Below, in pieces: positions 29,891-41,236 of a stretch of DNA of 64,000 nt. Location of the stretch: contig NW_006763290.1 of assembly GCF_000218685.1 (NCBI RefSeq), positions 1,634,315-1,698,314 on the forward strand. The letters are read 5' to 3'. Source of the stretch: Serpula lacrymans var. lacrymans S7.9. Taxonomy: Eukaryota; Basidiomycota; Agaricomycetes; Boletales; Serpulaceae. The position numbers and the translations under genes are program-made. The notes beneath the pieces are model-generated. The model did no database searches and was not told the DNA's origin. It worked only from the letters and a program-made list of their open reading frames with translations. Position 1 is the stretch's first letter, and each line of letters opens with the position of its first letter.

Positions 29891-31214
29891 ATGTCAAGTC
29901 TGCAAAATATCCTGAACCCAGATATTAATCACAAAAGATCGGCAAAGTTTGTGGCTTTTTACTCAAATACACTTCAACTGTTCTAAATTGTCACTTCATC
30001 GCCTCTCTGTTATCAATAACTTAGACCCCAATCTCGAGAACTTCCAGTTCGTGGTAGTCCATCATCTACTCCATCTGATATCAGTGCAAATACCACTGCG
30101 GCTTTCAATCATTCCTCTCAAATCGAACCGCTATATAAACAGCATGAATTGCATCCCAATTGTCCTGACACCTTGGTGTGTCTTCCAGACACAGCCGGAA
30201 GACCGCAACACACCCTACCAGTTATTTTGCGATGCGCAATATTAGGAAGTCCTCGAAAACGTCTGACTATTCGTGAAATATATGCTGCAATGGAAGGAAA
30301 GTATACATACTATAAAACTGCAGGTCCAACTTGGAAGGTATTTTTCTAACTTGTATCTATTTTAATTACTAAAAGCTTCATCGATGTTGTTCCACTCATC
30401 TTAGCAATCTGTTCGACACCATTTATCACTCAATCGTTTGTTTGAACGGCAACCACGACCTGTCACTGATCCAGGTTTTGGCTCATACTGGACAGTTAAC
30501 CTGTCGGCTCCTCCTGGGACCAAGAGGCCACGAAAGCGCGGTAGGCCGAACAAAATTATTGATGACGGCTTGAGCTCCAATACCCCAAAGAAAAGGGGAC
30601 GCCCCAGGAAAGGCACATATACAATCCATCCATCTCCTCCAAGTCACCCTGCCCTTCCAATTGCGTCGCCGCCGCCGTGTCGGGTATCGTCAGTACGATC
30701 TCAAGGCGACCATGTTGAGGACGTAGATGAAGATATCTTAGTGGCTTACGAGCGAAATAGTGGCACTGATTTATCAGACGAGTATGAAAGTGAAGAAGAT
30801 ATGGTTATACCACCAAGGCACCGCCCCTCGATTTCGGGTATTAGCACCTTTGGAATGCAACAATCGCCGTTACCTTTGTTGAATCACCATTTCGTTCGTG
30901 GACCTACGTCTGACATACCAAACTCAGAGGATAACCTCATCGATCGCTTGCATATAGAAGTCGCGGGATTGCGGCGGCAGTCTGCTGATGCCATCTCTGT
31001 ATCTCTCAGGCTGTCGGATCAGCTAGCCGAAGCGCATGCAGAATGTTCCAGAGCGAAAGCATCCCTGAGGACGGCGGAGACCATGCTAGAGGAAGAAGTC
31101 AGGAAAAGAAGGGAGGCAGAACAGATAGCAGACGATGAAGGACGCATGAGGAGAGCAGCAGAAGATTCCTTAAAACAGTTTCAGAGGCAAAGGTTACCCG
31201 GTCGCACGGGGTGA
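29891..31214 (+). CDS. Forkhead transcription factor with two AT-hooks and coiled coil
   Basis: Exons 29891-29946, 30025-30337 and 30405-31214 join in frame to 392 codons; introns are GTTTGT...CTTAG and GTATTT...TTAG. The start at 29891 (MSSLQNILNPDINHKR) is chosen because its exon splices in phase into the forkhead exon. Forkhead domain about residues 77-156: LRCAILGSPRKRLTIREIYA, TYYKTAGPTWK, then helix 3 QSVRHHLSLNRLFERQPRPV and wing GSYWTVNL. The N-H-H/L-S-L-N recognition helix is intact (RHHLSLN). Two AT-hook cores KRGRP lie at about 167-171 and 186-190, so it probably contacts the minor groove of A/T-rich DNA too. An acidic stretch follows (about 225-260), and the last 90 residues form a heptad-rich coiled coil (AEAHAECSRAKASLRTAETM), suggesting dimerisation. 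Nuclear. Not assignable to FKH1/2, HCM1 or FHL1 by eye; no FHA domain seen. Confidence 0.9.
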
Positions 31215-32300
31215 ACAACATCGATATCCTTCTCAGGTAAGTTTATTTTCGATTAATTGCAGCTTCGGTGACCAATAGTTTGCAAAGTATAGCCGAAGTC
31301 AAGCAAAAGTTCAATAAATGGGATCTAACATTCGGACAACTCGACTCGCCACATGCTTGCTTAGAACCATGAAACCTAATAAGTCATGGGTTCCTGTTGT
31401 TTTCCCCTTGCTGTTCGGCAGTTATCCCTCGCAGCTCAACGGATTGATACTTTACTTGAACTTGTATATCATTAGTGGAACGTAAAAACGTTACAACGAG
31501 GACTTGACAATGCGACCGATTGATGTCCTGTGTGATTGTTGCAAGTCACACTTGCAGGTCTCTCAACGTACCTCATAATAAGTGCCAGTTGTAATCACCG
31601 CGTTCTGAGTTGGGTTAGGAGCAGATACCAGACACAGGACCGGCGGAATAGACGTATACAGCCTAACAGCCAAATAGGTTGTACAGCCCGCCGCAATTGC
31701 TTACATAATGCACTGTGTGGGAACATGTTCAGTGGCCGAAATGGTGCAAATGAAACATCTCAAGCATGACAAGCTATTCAAGTGTGACAAATAGCTTGTG
31801 TTCACCATATGAAAATATATAGTTGTGAGATACCATTTAGTTTAGATGGTGGGGGTGAACCATTTGGGCCAAAATAGTCTGTAGGGACAATTCCTTCACA
31901 TAATGTCAAATTGTTAACAGCACATAACCAGGCTCATTCTGTCATCATAGCATGGCTCATCTGAACTATATTAATGAATATGGTACCGGTGTACCATTAT
32001 GGCAGTGCTTGGTTTGGTTGCAATATACCATATGGTGTGATATAATCCACTGGACCATTCCATGAAATAGCATGATGGTTGCAGCAGCACGTAACATGGT
32101 ATATGGTTGGTGGGTACCATTACATCACTAGGTGCTATGGTGGAAATATACCATATGATGTGTTATAGTCCATGTGGACTATTCTGTGAGTTGATGTTAT
32201 GGTTTACTCACATCACAAGCCATATGGTCTTTTATCATTTGTAATAGTTGGCTGTAGAGCTGGCATGTTACTTTAATTTATAGTACTTCAGAGACTTTTG
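31215..32300. repeat. Intergenic, with many ATATGGT words
   Basis: No gene recognised. From about 31800 to 32240 the sequence is packed with CCATATGG and related words (GTGTACCATTATGG, ATACCATATGGTGTGATATA, ATACCATATGATGTGTTATA), including a repeated unit around ATACCATATG(G/A)TGTGATATA.TCCA at about 32025 and 32147. It looks like degenerate tandemly derived DNA. Confidence 0.5.
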
Positions 32301-32315
32301 TGATTTGTAAGCATT

Positions 32316-34970
32316 TTACATATCAGTACCTATCATATGATGAATTTTCAATCTGTTCCATATGGACAAGAAGACTTTGGTGTACAATATGGCACGATCT
32401 TGGGACATGTAGCTAACAGATTTCTGGATTCTCTTGATAGCACTATCCCCACATTTAGCTGCAATTGAATTTATGTGACCGAGTTGAGGATCTGTTCTGG
32501 CATAGCTGGTCAAAAATGCTGCTGGGGAGCATTTAGGATGTCCCTTGGCGTGGAAAGCATCAACCACAAAAAGAGTGTCCGCAAAAAAGTCGGGCTCTTG
32601 AGTGAGACAATAAGGTCCCAGAGCACAAGCAAAATTGTAACTACTACTCTTGGTGCCTTGGGCTATCTTGTAAGAAGTGCTAAAAACACATCATTGCATC
32701 CCTCCCCTTTTGGGATGCAATGGAATCCGTAACAGATGCTGTGTGTGCACCAGACACACATAATCCCACTGGTCAGTCTTTGTTTGCCGTATTGAGCATA
32801 ATATTTGGAGCATTTTTTGCCTCTGCGGCCATCAGGTTCATTCCGCAGGTCATTTTTGAGATGGGAATAGTGTGGATGGTGCTGGACAAGTGGCATACTA
32901 TAGTAGCAACCAGTCTAGATAGATTATTTCTGTAAGGAGCATAAGGAATGATTTAGCCAATACATACCTTTTGCCAGTTCCCAGCTGATACTGGTCAGTG
33001 CCCTCAACGCAGGGTGGTGGATCACTATAAGCCTGGAGTGATTGTAGCACATCCAGCACTCACTTGTACATCCAGATGCACAGACCTATTAGTGCCGGTG
33101 GGTATTGCTCAACTTGATGATTGTAGTACTGTAAGACATCAAAAAGACACGGTATGCCTACCAAGGAGGATGCAGTGACAGTGTTGGGATGCTGAAGGAA
33201 CTCATACAAAACAACAGGTGCTGCTCAGTTGATGGTTTGAAGGATTGATTCATCGGCCACCAACTGATACCAATGTTAAACATAAATTTTGTGACAAGCT
33301 GTTTTACTCACCTGGACAAAGAGACTATGATATGCTTTTGGTGGTCTAGGCTTGGACTGTATGGTACTGTAATGTGTTGAGAAGAGAAGTTGAATGCTTG
33401 GATTGATGAGCTGTAAATGATGTTCAACATCAGAAGCAGCCTCCAGATGGTCTAAAAGACTATCTGGTGCATGATCAGATGACACCTCGTGGCTATCTTC
33501 TGTCAGGTAATCCGGGCCAGTAGGGTCTTGTCTAGTATTGTCATCCTCAGTCTCTGGAGTACGAACCAACAATGCTCGCAAAGTAAGATTGTGAATATTT
33601 TTATGCAGTTTTGTGTCTTGCAGGGCCTGTTGACTGTATTTGTAATGCACATGTTCCCTTGTAGATGACATATCATGGAATGTGGTTGGTGGATGTAGTG
33701 AAGGTAGGAGGTGCCATCCCAGATAGTTTCTTGGGGTAGGGGTCCGCATTTGGATACTTCATATCCCCCTCGTAGCTTGAAAGCCTCACATAAGAGAACC
33801 AAACTGTTCTGAATGCATCTTCAGATATAAATTGGACCTTAGAATGATGATTTTGATACCGCTGTGATAGTGTAGAAACAAAGGCCACAAAGGGAGTCTC
33901 GGATAATGTATAAGCACAAGTATATTCATCTAGGAGATTGTGAGTAAAGAGAAGGCGGTTGTTGAGATTACATATGCCCATTTTGTGTAGGTTGAGCCTG
34001 ATGAACCTTTGATGTAGTGGAGAGCACGGCAGGCATAACTGTACTTCAATTGAGGCTGTGTAGCCTCCTGTTAGGGTATATATTGTGCAGACCCTTTGCT
34101 CTTTTGTACAAAATGGGGAATACCCACCTTGACGACAGATACATGCTGCTGTGTTATTTAACTTGAGCAGGTCTGGGGTCTTTTGGAGTGGGAGTGGGTG
34201 GGAAATTACTTGTAGATTGGATGGGAGGATCCCCCATGATGGAGGAAGCACTGGAAGATAAGAGATTGAAAAAGAACCATAAGACCTTGTAGGGCACACG
34301 CAGGTAGTGGTAAACACATTTGCTTCAAAAGTAACCCAGAAAATCCTTAATATGCATACCTGAGACCTGCAGGACATCATTTGGATCCAAATTCTTGCCT
34401 TGATTGTCTTGAGCACTTGGGTTCGAGGTCACCAGCTTGCGCAAGTGGTGTCTTGCTTTGGTGATGTGATTACAACAATTGTTGTGGTCCTTCATACAGT
34501 TCCAAATCCCGTCCCCAGAGTCAGAACCGTTGTAGGAGACGATTATATGACCTTTGACACCATAGTGACTGGACAATGCGACCGAGAACAAATTTGAAAA
34601 CCTGTCATTGTTGACAAGTTGACAAGAGAAGAGTATCACACTCTCATCATCTTGTTAGGTGGGCCAGAGATCCAGTATACATTTGATAGGACACCACTTA
34701 CCCCCACAATGGTGGCCCTCAATATTTACCGGGAATGACTCCTCCCCATACTCCTTAAGAAAGTGGATGTGAATGCATCCGGTCCCTTTGGGACAGAAAC
34801 GGACAATTACTGATTGCAATCCAATGGGTTTCCGCTGAAGATAGTAGCAATAATCCTGGAACAAACTTGTCAGCTGGCTTTGGTTAAGCACTGATGCATA
34901 TGAATGCCATGAGTGTCTGATCCAAATTCCGTATATCCAACAAGGAACTTCAGATAAATGAGTGAGCAAT
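32316..34970 (-). pseudogene. KDZ-like transposase with cysteine cluster, decayed
   Basis: Minus-strand order: a segment with GTGCIHIHFLKEYGEESFPV (34969-34655); a cysteine-bearing segment CICRQGGYSPFCTKEQRVCT and EVQLCLPCSPLHQRF (about 34150-34000); FRTVWFSYVRLSSYEGDMKY (33815); then near 32600-32316 VVDAFHAKGHPKCSPAAFLT, INSIAAKCGDSAIKRIQKSV and SYMSQDRAILYTKVFLSIWN. The last three blocks match from memory the C-terminal core of fungal KDZ transposases (V.D.FH...H..CSP..F, N..AAE.GN..L.RI.KSV..M). The cysteine-rich part resembles the CxC-type clusters attached to them. Stops and shifts between blocks (for example in 33230-32600) show decay, although some gaps are introns. Confidence 0.6.
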
Positions 34971-35127
34971 TGGTGATTAGAAATTTATGGAAAACTTACT
35001 TGGGAATAGCATCCATAGGGATGCAAATGTAGTCATCTGATACCTTCATTCCTTCCTTGTAGTGCATATTGAGCTGGCAATGCAAATAAACAATAAGGGG
35101 GCAATGGTGTAGAAACCTAATTACATA

Positions 35128-35459
35128 CCTGTTGACAAAACCAGATAAACCCGGTCTCTGCTAAAGCAGCCATTGTTCTCCATGGAGCATAATGGCTGCT
35201 TCATGGAGTCATCATTGTTCTCCTAGGAGTCATTATACTGTAGCAAGTAGCACCTCCGACTATAAGTAGTAGGGGGTTTAGTATAGGAATACCTCAGTCA
35301 TTTCTATAGCCTCTTAGGCAGCGGCTGAGGTATGTTACATTACATTTACTAGTAATCACCTTAAACTAACATCTATTGTAGTTTCACTTAGGTAAATAAT
35401 AAAGTCGTTTCTATAGCCTTTTAGGCAGCGGCTGAGTTTCACTTAGATTTATTACCTGT
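35128..35459 (+). repeat. Solo Copia LTR with perfect target duplication
   Basis: LTR 35133-35454 (322 bp), TGACAAAACCAGATAAACCC to TTTATTA, flanked by CCTGT at 35128-35132 and 35455-35459. It lacks about 20 bp of the palindrome block compared with the full element. This copy fixes the true LTR ends. It formed by LTR-LTR recombination after insertion into the upstream part of the decayed KDZ-like region. Confidence 0.95.
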
Positions 35460-35841
35460 GCCTGCAAATCTTTTATATTTCTAACTTGGGCACCCTTTTT
35501 TGCATGCTCACATTTGTGCTCTGTCCATATATTATTAGCTTAACAATCACGCTTAGCTCAAAAACACTTTTTTCGAGGCAGAAATCGGTCATAAGTAGTG
35601 CATATGATTGTCTTCTCTATCCCTATACCTTTTGGCTGGATAGCGGGGGGTGGGACTGGGTTATCTTCCGCATCCAAAAAAGCCAAAAAGTCTTGTGAGT
35701 CTGATAGAGGTAAGCTATATAGTCTGGGCAGGAAAGACAATATTGGAGCAAGCAGCTCATAGCCAAGCTGACGGAATATAGTGATGAATGAGTGATGCTC
35801 ACTTGAAGACAACAGAGTGAAAAAATCTATCAGAAGATGCA

Positions 35842-36253
35842 ATATCTGTTACAATTGACATACCAGCACCTACTTACGCTTCACTTTTGTACTTCTACTT
35901 TTATTTTCCAAGTCACATGACCAGTCATGTGACCATTTACTTTACTTTACATTTTCAACTTTTGATAGTCACATGACCAGTTATATGACATATCACCTGA
36001 CCAGTGTCTAGACTCATCATGTGACCGGTCACATGCTAAGACATCGGACTTTGAACTTTATTTACAACTGTACAGTACCTCATGTATTTTAGTATATATA
36101 CAAGAGCAATACATGGAGAAGGACTCAGCGAGTCCTCCTGTTGTCTAGCACAACTGACTCACTGCAGCCTAAGGGGTAACCACTCCCCATCATCTTCTTT
36201 ATAGTGTGTTCCTGTGTGCGCCAGAGTAAATAACTCTTGGTTGTTACAATATC
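35842..36253 (-). repeat. Solo LTR, diverged TGTAACA subfamily, perfect target duplication
   Basis: LTR 35847-36248 (402 bp), flanked by ATATC at 35842-35846 and 36249-36253. The half near 36130-36248 matches the standard family (GACTCAGCGAGTCCTCC, CTCTTGGTTGTTACA). The other half is different and carries several GTCACATGAC/GTCATGTGAC sites (35912-36035). The same subfamily occurs at 57018-57419. Confidence 0.92.
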
Positions 36254-36439
36254 AGTGCAATCAAACTTGCCAAAAACTTGGTGCTCTGAAAGTGTTAATG
36301 GGGAGAACATTGATGCCATACTAATTGGGAACAGATGATGCATGCAACTGATAGTTGGTATAATGCAATTTATGATTAAATCACCCTCCACAGATCCTGA
36401 CTGACAAGTTATTCAACCATTTTTTATTGTCACAAATCA

Positions 36440-37230
36440 TACTTACCAAGGATAGGAGATTATAGGAGGTTAGCCAAGTCCCAAGGCAAGAAGCCCTCCA
36501 TTCGACCAATAGATACCCTAAGACCAAGTCCTGCAACCAGGATCAGTATATAGACTGACCCCCCTCCAGCAATTGCAGCAAATTTACTGTCAATTGAATG
36601 CCAATCTTGAAAGGTTCATTTGCTAGGTTTTCCTGGGAGATGTGCAACTTCTGTATTGTAGATAGCATTGAGAGATTGTTGGGTATGCAATTTGATGCTA
36701 GAAAAGAGTTGGTAAATCAGATGTTAGTGGAATAAGAATAACAAGGGCCCTCACCTCTGGCACTTTGTCACCAATTGCATGTAATTTACCATCAACAGAA
36801 AATTGACGCAAATATCCTTGCTGCTGATACCTCTGCATCTCTGCACCACTGACCCCAAGCTCTCATCTACATATCCATTCCCCTCCATTGCTGATTTTAC
36901 ACTATCAATCCAAACACTGGGGTTATGAATGTCCGAGTCCCAGTGTGCAGATGCCAGAGCTGCAACAATGGCATTAATATTGTTGTTAAATTTGAGCCAA
37001 GCAGTTGTCTGTCTTCTCCAGACACTTCTGCCATCTCTCTGTGGTAGGGCAAATGCAACACCCCCCCTTGGACACATTAATTGAGCTTGGGACTTGTCAG
37101 TGTCATAGGATTCTCCCCCAGTTTTGCAGTGATAATTTTTTTTTTTTTCAAGCAATGGTGGCACGGATGCTGATACTGGTGCTGTAGCATTTGACTTTGC
37201 TTTATCTATCTCATGTTGACTAGTAGCCAT
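36440..37230 (-). pseudogene. Dispersed fungal family ORF with hydrophobic C-terminal segment
   Basis: ATG at 37230 opens a 159-codon frame (MATSQHEIDKAKSNATAPVS ... VWRRQTTAWLKFNNNINAIV). After an intron-like gap the sequence continues on the minus strand near 36640-36450 with DWHSIDSKFAAIAGGGSVYI and LILVAGLGLRVSI. The segment A-G-G-S-x-Y-x-L-x-L-x-A resembles the C-terminal motif of another uncharacterised multicopy Agaricomycete family. The gap holds in-frame stops that splicing may or may not remove. No function known. Confidence 0.4.
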
Positions 37231-37287
37231 CTGAGTCCTTGGTACGCACTGGGAAGGCGGTGATCCTATATCAACCTGTGGAAGTGA

Positions 37288-37712
37288 GAAGTTGTAACAA
37301 CCAAGAGTTTGTTACTCTGGCGCACAACTAGAACCAACTATAAAGAGGATGATGAGGGAGTGGTTACCCTTCAGGCTTCAACAAGTTAGTTGTGAGGATA
37401 CAATAGGAGGACTCGCTGAGGAGTCTCCTTGATCTATTGGTCTATATATGCTACTACAAATTTGTTTGTACATGTGTACTGTACAGTTGATAGAGGCAGT
37501 GGCTGATGATGTCATGGGGCCTAGCCCGTGTGACCAGCTCCACTGCGTGAGAGACTTGTAGCTAAAATAAAAAGAAAGGTAGTGCAGCGTGAGAAAGAGG
37601 AGTTTGAACAAAAGGGAAAGTGCCGCATGGCACAATGTGAGAAAACTACAGTAAAATGTTAAAGAGGAGAATGAAAATTAAAGGTCCAAAAATGTGTTAT
37701 CGTAACAGAAGT
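37288..37712 (+). repeat. Solo LTR, TGTAACA family, perfect target duplication
   Basis: LTR 37293-37707 (415 bp) flanked by GAAGT at 37288-37292 and 37708-37712. Same landmarks as 638-1054. Best preserved pair of flanks in this family, giving exact LTR ends TGTAACAACC and CGTAACA. Confidence 0.95.
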
Positions 37713-37719
37713 CAGAAAT

Positions 37720-38570
37720 GGGACATTGTGAAGAGGTAGCAATGAGAGGTGATGGAAGCAAGGATATGGAAGAATGAGGTGTGGAAAGGGAGACATCAAT
37801 AGGTGCATTGATTGTAGCAGGAAGAGAGTGGTTCCAGATCAAGTTCTGTGGTGAATACTGCCAGGGCAGGAGCTCATCCCATAGATTTGTCGCATTCAAA
37901 TTGTCCACACTGCTTGAATAAGTAGTATTCTGGCTTGCCACTCAGGAAAAAGTTCCTGTTGAGGGATAGAATTGTTGGTGTGTTCACCTTGACCCACGGA
38001 TAGCACAGAACACAATGATGATCCATAAGTGATCAGTACAGATAAGTTTAAGCGGAAATTCACAAGGTTTGGTGGTAGGTTTGGGCTGTTGTTGAGCAGT
38101 TGAAGTAAAAGCTCCAAGTCATGGGTATGCATGTCAAGGATACGAAGCAATACATCAGTACCGGATATGGACAATTTCATGGCTTGGTAGTTGGCAGTCG
38201 GCCAAGAATGAGGCTCTTTCTCACGTCAGGACTTCCTTTGTTGGGCACTCTGTATGTAATTCTATCACGTGACATGATGCACATAACTAGGATCTCTTTG
38301 GTGCCATGAGGCAGTAGCTCTTCTCCTAAGATAGGAGCAACATCCCTATTTATGTTGTTGACAAAGTCATAGATCGGAACAAACAATGCCTCATCACTTG
38401 TACAAAATATGGAACCTGTCCTAAATGTCAGGCCTCTGAACATACCATGGGAGAAAGACATCCAGGAAGATGGAGGAACCAGAGGAAGACTGCAGAAATT
38501 ATGATAAAAGCCAAAGCTACTGTAATGTCTACCACCAATTTCAGGAGAGATGCAAGGCTCATAATGTAAC
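37720..38570 (-). other. Open minus-strand frames, unrecognised
   Basis: Two sizeable minus-strand frames (38599-38177 and 38180-37896) follow each other, with blocks such as GTKEILVMCIMSRDRITYRV and DMHTHDLELLLQLLNNSPNL. They may be exons of an unnamed gene, now cut on the low side by the solo LTR ending at 37707 and overlapping the Plavaka-like remnant on the other strand at the high side. No family recognised. Confidence 0.3.
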
Positions 38571-38579
38571 TGGAGGTGT

Positions 38580-39767
38580 TTGTCATGTGATATCCACATG
38601 GCTATAACTCCTGATGTGCTCTATCAACTCTATCAGGGTGTTGTAAAACACTTAATCTATTGGTGTTCCAGCTTCATAATTGATAAAAAGCTTGATGATC
38701 ATGTATGCAAACTTCCCCCATGCTTTGGTGTACAACACTTCAAACATGGATGGTCACAACTATCCCAAATATCTGGGATGGAGAGAAAAAATATGGCAAG
38801 GATTTTACTGGGGTGGAACACCTCAACATTCCACAATTTCATTTTATGCTACATTATGCAGACATTATGCAGAATACATTTGTTATTTTGGCACCACAGA
38901 CAACTATAATACAAAAATATTTGAAAGGTTCCATATGGACATTGTAAAAAAAATGCTGGAGGGCATCAAATTTCCATGACAAAGTCCTTCAAATAATGCA
39001 ATGGTTTAGCAGATAAGAAGAATTGCCATGTTTGAAACTATCTAAACAATTACAAAAGAGAGGAGGATAAGGAGCAAGAAACACAAAAAGATATAGAATC
39101 TTACAATTATCCTATTTTCTGGCAAATTGTCCTTGTTGACATGCCCAACCACTCAACATTACTTAAATAAACCACAGCTGTTCATTAATTCTCATATCAC
39201 TTATGCACCTTTCTCAATCAATTTATAGGCAAAGGAAACACTATTCCTAGGTCTTAACTTCATTTTCTCAGCTTTTCTTTGATAGAATGGATGTTTGGCA
39301 TTCACTCAAGTTTATACTTCGTAGTTTGGGAAATGATGTAGATAATAGCAAAAGCTTGGATACTATAAAGGCCAAGCCTGGTAAGGCATGAGAGAAGGGG
39401 AAATTTGATACTGTCATAGTAGCAAACACTGAAAATACTGAGATAACAAGTTTACAAGGTGCATCACACATTTTTATTAATTTAATGTTTTATTGCTCAC
39501 TATATTATTATAATCATGAAGGTTGAGAGGTTAAGGATTATATCCTCACTGATGTCCAGAAACCTTGAACAAAATCATAATATGTATGTGCTAACAAAGC
39601 CAGTTCTTCAATCAAATAAGGTTACACCTGGTGATATTGTTCCATTGGGCACTATACACCAAAACTCCCAACTTATTCCTATTACTGGACCTGGAGTGGA
39701 ATGGCCAAAAACTTGGCATACAAAAAATGTACTAGACATATATTCCATATTTTTACTTGACAATTGA
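38580..39767 (+). pseudogene. Plavaka-like transposase remnant 1
   Basis: Plus-strand blocks: DIHMAITPDVLYQLYQGVVK-HLIYW (38590), then frame changes, YAEYICYFGTTDNYNTKIFE and RFHMDIVKK (about 38865-38955), FHDKVLQIMQWFSR (38970-39010) and the C-terminal part PGDIVPLGTIHQNSQLIPIT then WHTKNVLDIYSIFLLDN (39635-39767). The motifs ITPDVLHQLYQGV, FGTTDNYNTE..ERLHID.AKDAYRATN and LIP.FG are typical of Plavaka-type CACTA-like transposases as I remember them. Several stops and shifts show it is dead. Confidence 0.65.
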
Positions 39768-40098
39768 ACTAGCAATTTTGCATACCAAACAATCTGGTAA
39801 TATTAGTAGTAGATAAAATACCATTTATTATTACATGTCATAATCACTATAAATCAATATAGGTTGTTGATATAATGCACCTTTAGTTATAGTTGCTATA
39901 ATTGGTAAAAATTCTAATTATATCTGACTATAGCAAAATCACATTTCCCTAATGTATCTTCAACAGTCAGAGAAAAACAAAACTATGTAATCAACAGTAG
40001 TTCCATGCTAACTGCTGCTGCTATATGCTCCCTTTACCACTGGGGTCTACATAAAAAATTGTTTGTTTGATTTTAGTTCCCTTGAGCAGGAGCTTACT

Positions 40099-40264
40099 AT
40101 CACAACACACAATGGGATTTGTATGCAACCAATCAGTATGCTTTCCAAGTACACCTTGGTGGCTTAATTGGTAAGAGCACCAGACCATGAATGCTAGAGT
40201 CCCAGGTTCAAGCCCTGGCCAATGTATGTTTTTTGCTTACTAAAAAAAAACAAATGTCAAAATG
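40099..40264 (+). mobile_element. tRNA-derived SINE, copy 2
   Basis: Same element as 19767-19963: ATCACAACACACAATGGGAT, then CAACCAATCAGTATGCTTTC, A-box-like TGGCTTAATTGG, B-box-like GGTTCAAGCCC, and an A-rich tail of nine A. About 30 bp between the first and second block are missing relative to copy 1. No clear target duplication was found. It ends close to the partial Copia LTR at 40293. Confidence 0.75.
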
Positions 40265-40292
40265 TATAGGATTTTTATTTTATTTTATTTTT

Positions 40293-40532
40293 TACAATAG
40301 ATGTCAGGTTTAAGGTAATCTCTATAGAATGTAATGTAACATACCTCAGCCACTGCCCAAGAGGCTATAGAAATGAATGAATGAGGTATTCCTATACTAA
40401 GTCCCTTTACTACTTATAGTTGGAGGTTCCACTTGCTAAGGTACAATGACTCCTAGGAGTATAATTGTGCTCCTAAAAGAACAAGGGCTGCTTGGCAGCT
40501 TTAGCTGAGACCAGTTTTATCCAGTTTTATCA
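40293..40532 (-). repeat. Partial Copia LTR, inverted
   Basis: Reverse complement of the Copia LTR from about TGATAAAAC through the palindrome region, the TATA-like region and one copy of the TATAGCCTCTTGGGCAGTGG repeat, to CATCTATTGT. The outer U5-like end is absent. Diverged from the full element, so an older insertion. Confidence 0.8.
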
Positions 40533-41236
40533 CTTGCCTTACTCTGCAGGAACAGACTTAAGTATTTATTACATGGCTCTAAGCTCAATGGTTGATGTAT
40601 GACAAAAAAGCTTTTCAAATTGTTCCTCTTAATGCTGATGTCTGGCTGCACACAGTATACAGGAGAGTGATAAGAGAGCATGTTCTAGTGTGACAATACC
40701 CAAAGTTTGTATACTCTGGTGCAATCGATATAATCAGACATGTCTATCAAGGTCATGTTTATATTCATTTGTACCTCATCTTCTGAACAACAATAATGAG
40801 GTATGTGTTATCAGATTAGTAGTAGATACTCAATAGCTTACATAGGCAATATCAATGTGTATTTGAACATGCTTTGAACATGCCTAAAATCAGTGTATTT
40901 TTGACTGGTGAACTGTAGTGGGAAAATACCTAAAGAAGTAGTGTTAATCATGGTATTTATTTCCACTTGAAGACCCCGCGAATTTCTCCCTACTAAAAAT
41001 GGGTTTTGCCCAAGGTGATAACCACTACACTAGTTCTTGGTCTCACAGTGCACTATAGCAGGGAAGTCACAGGTGGCGTTGCCGGCCCGCCTTCGGCGGA
41101 AATTTCGCACGCAATTGGCCTATCGATATGACATAATCTCTCACGCGCCGATAGGTATCTATTTCAACCAAACGTATCTGCCATACAGTCAAGGTACCTC
41201 TTTTTCCCTCCAACACACCCATCCTTATCCAACGAT
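40533..41236. other. Upstream region of GND1
   Basis: No gene recognised. The last 150 bp hold the presumed GND1 promoter. A segment complementary to TAGTGTAGTGGTTATCACC (about 41012-41031) looks like a tRNA A-box region, but no T arm follows. Confidence 0.4.

Noticed and set aside
41012..41075. Possible tRNA on the minus strand: TAGTGTAGTGGTTATCACC A-box-like region upstream of GND1
   Set aside because: No fitting anticodon stem-loop, and the expected T arm reads AAATTCGCGGGG without a stem. At most a decayed fragment.
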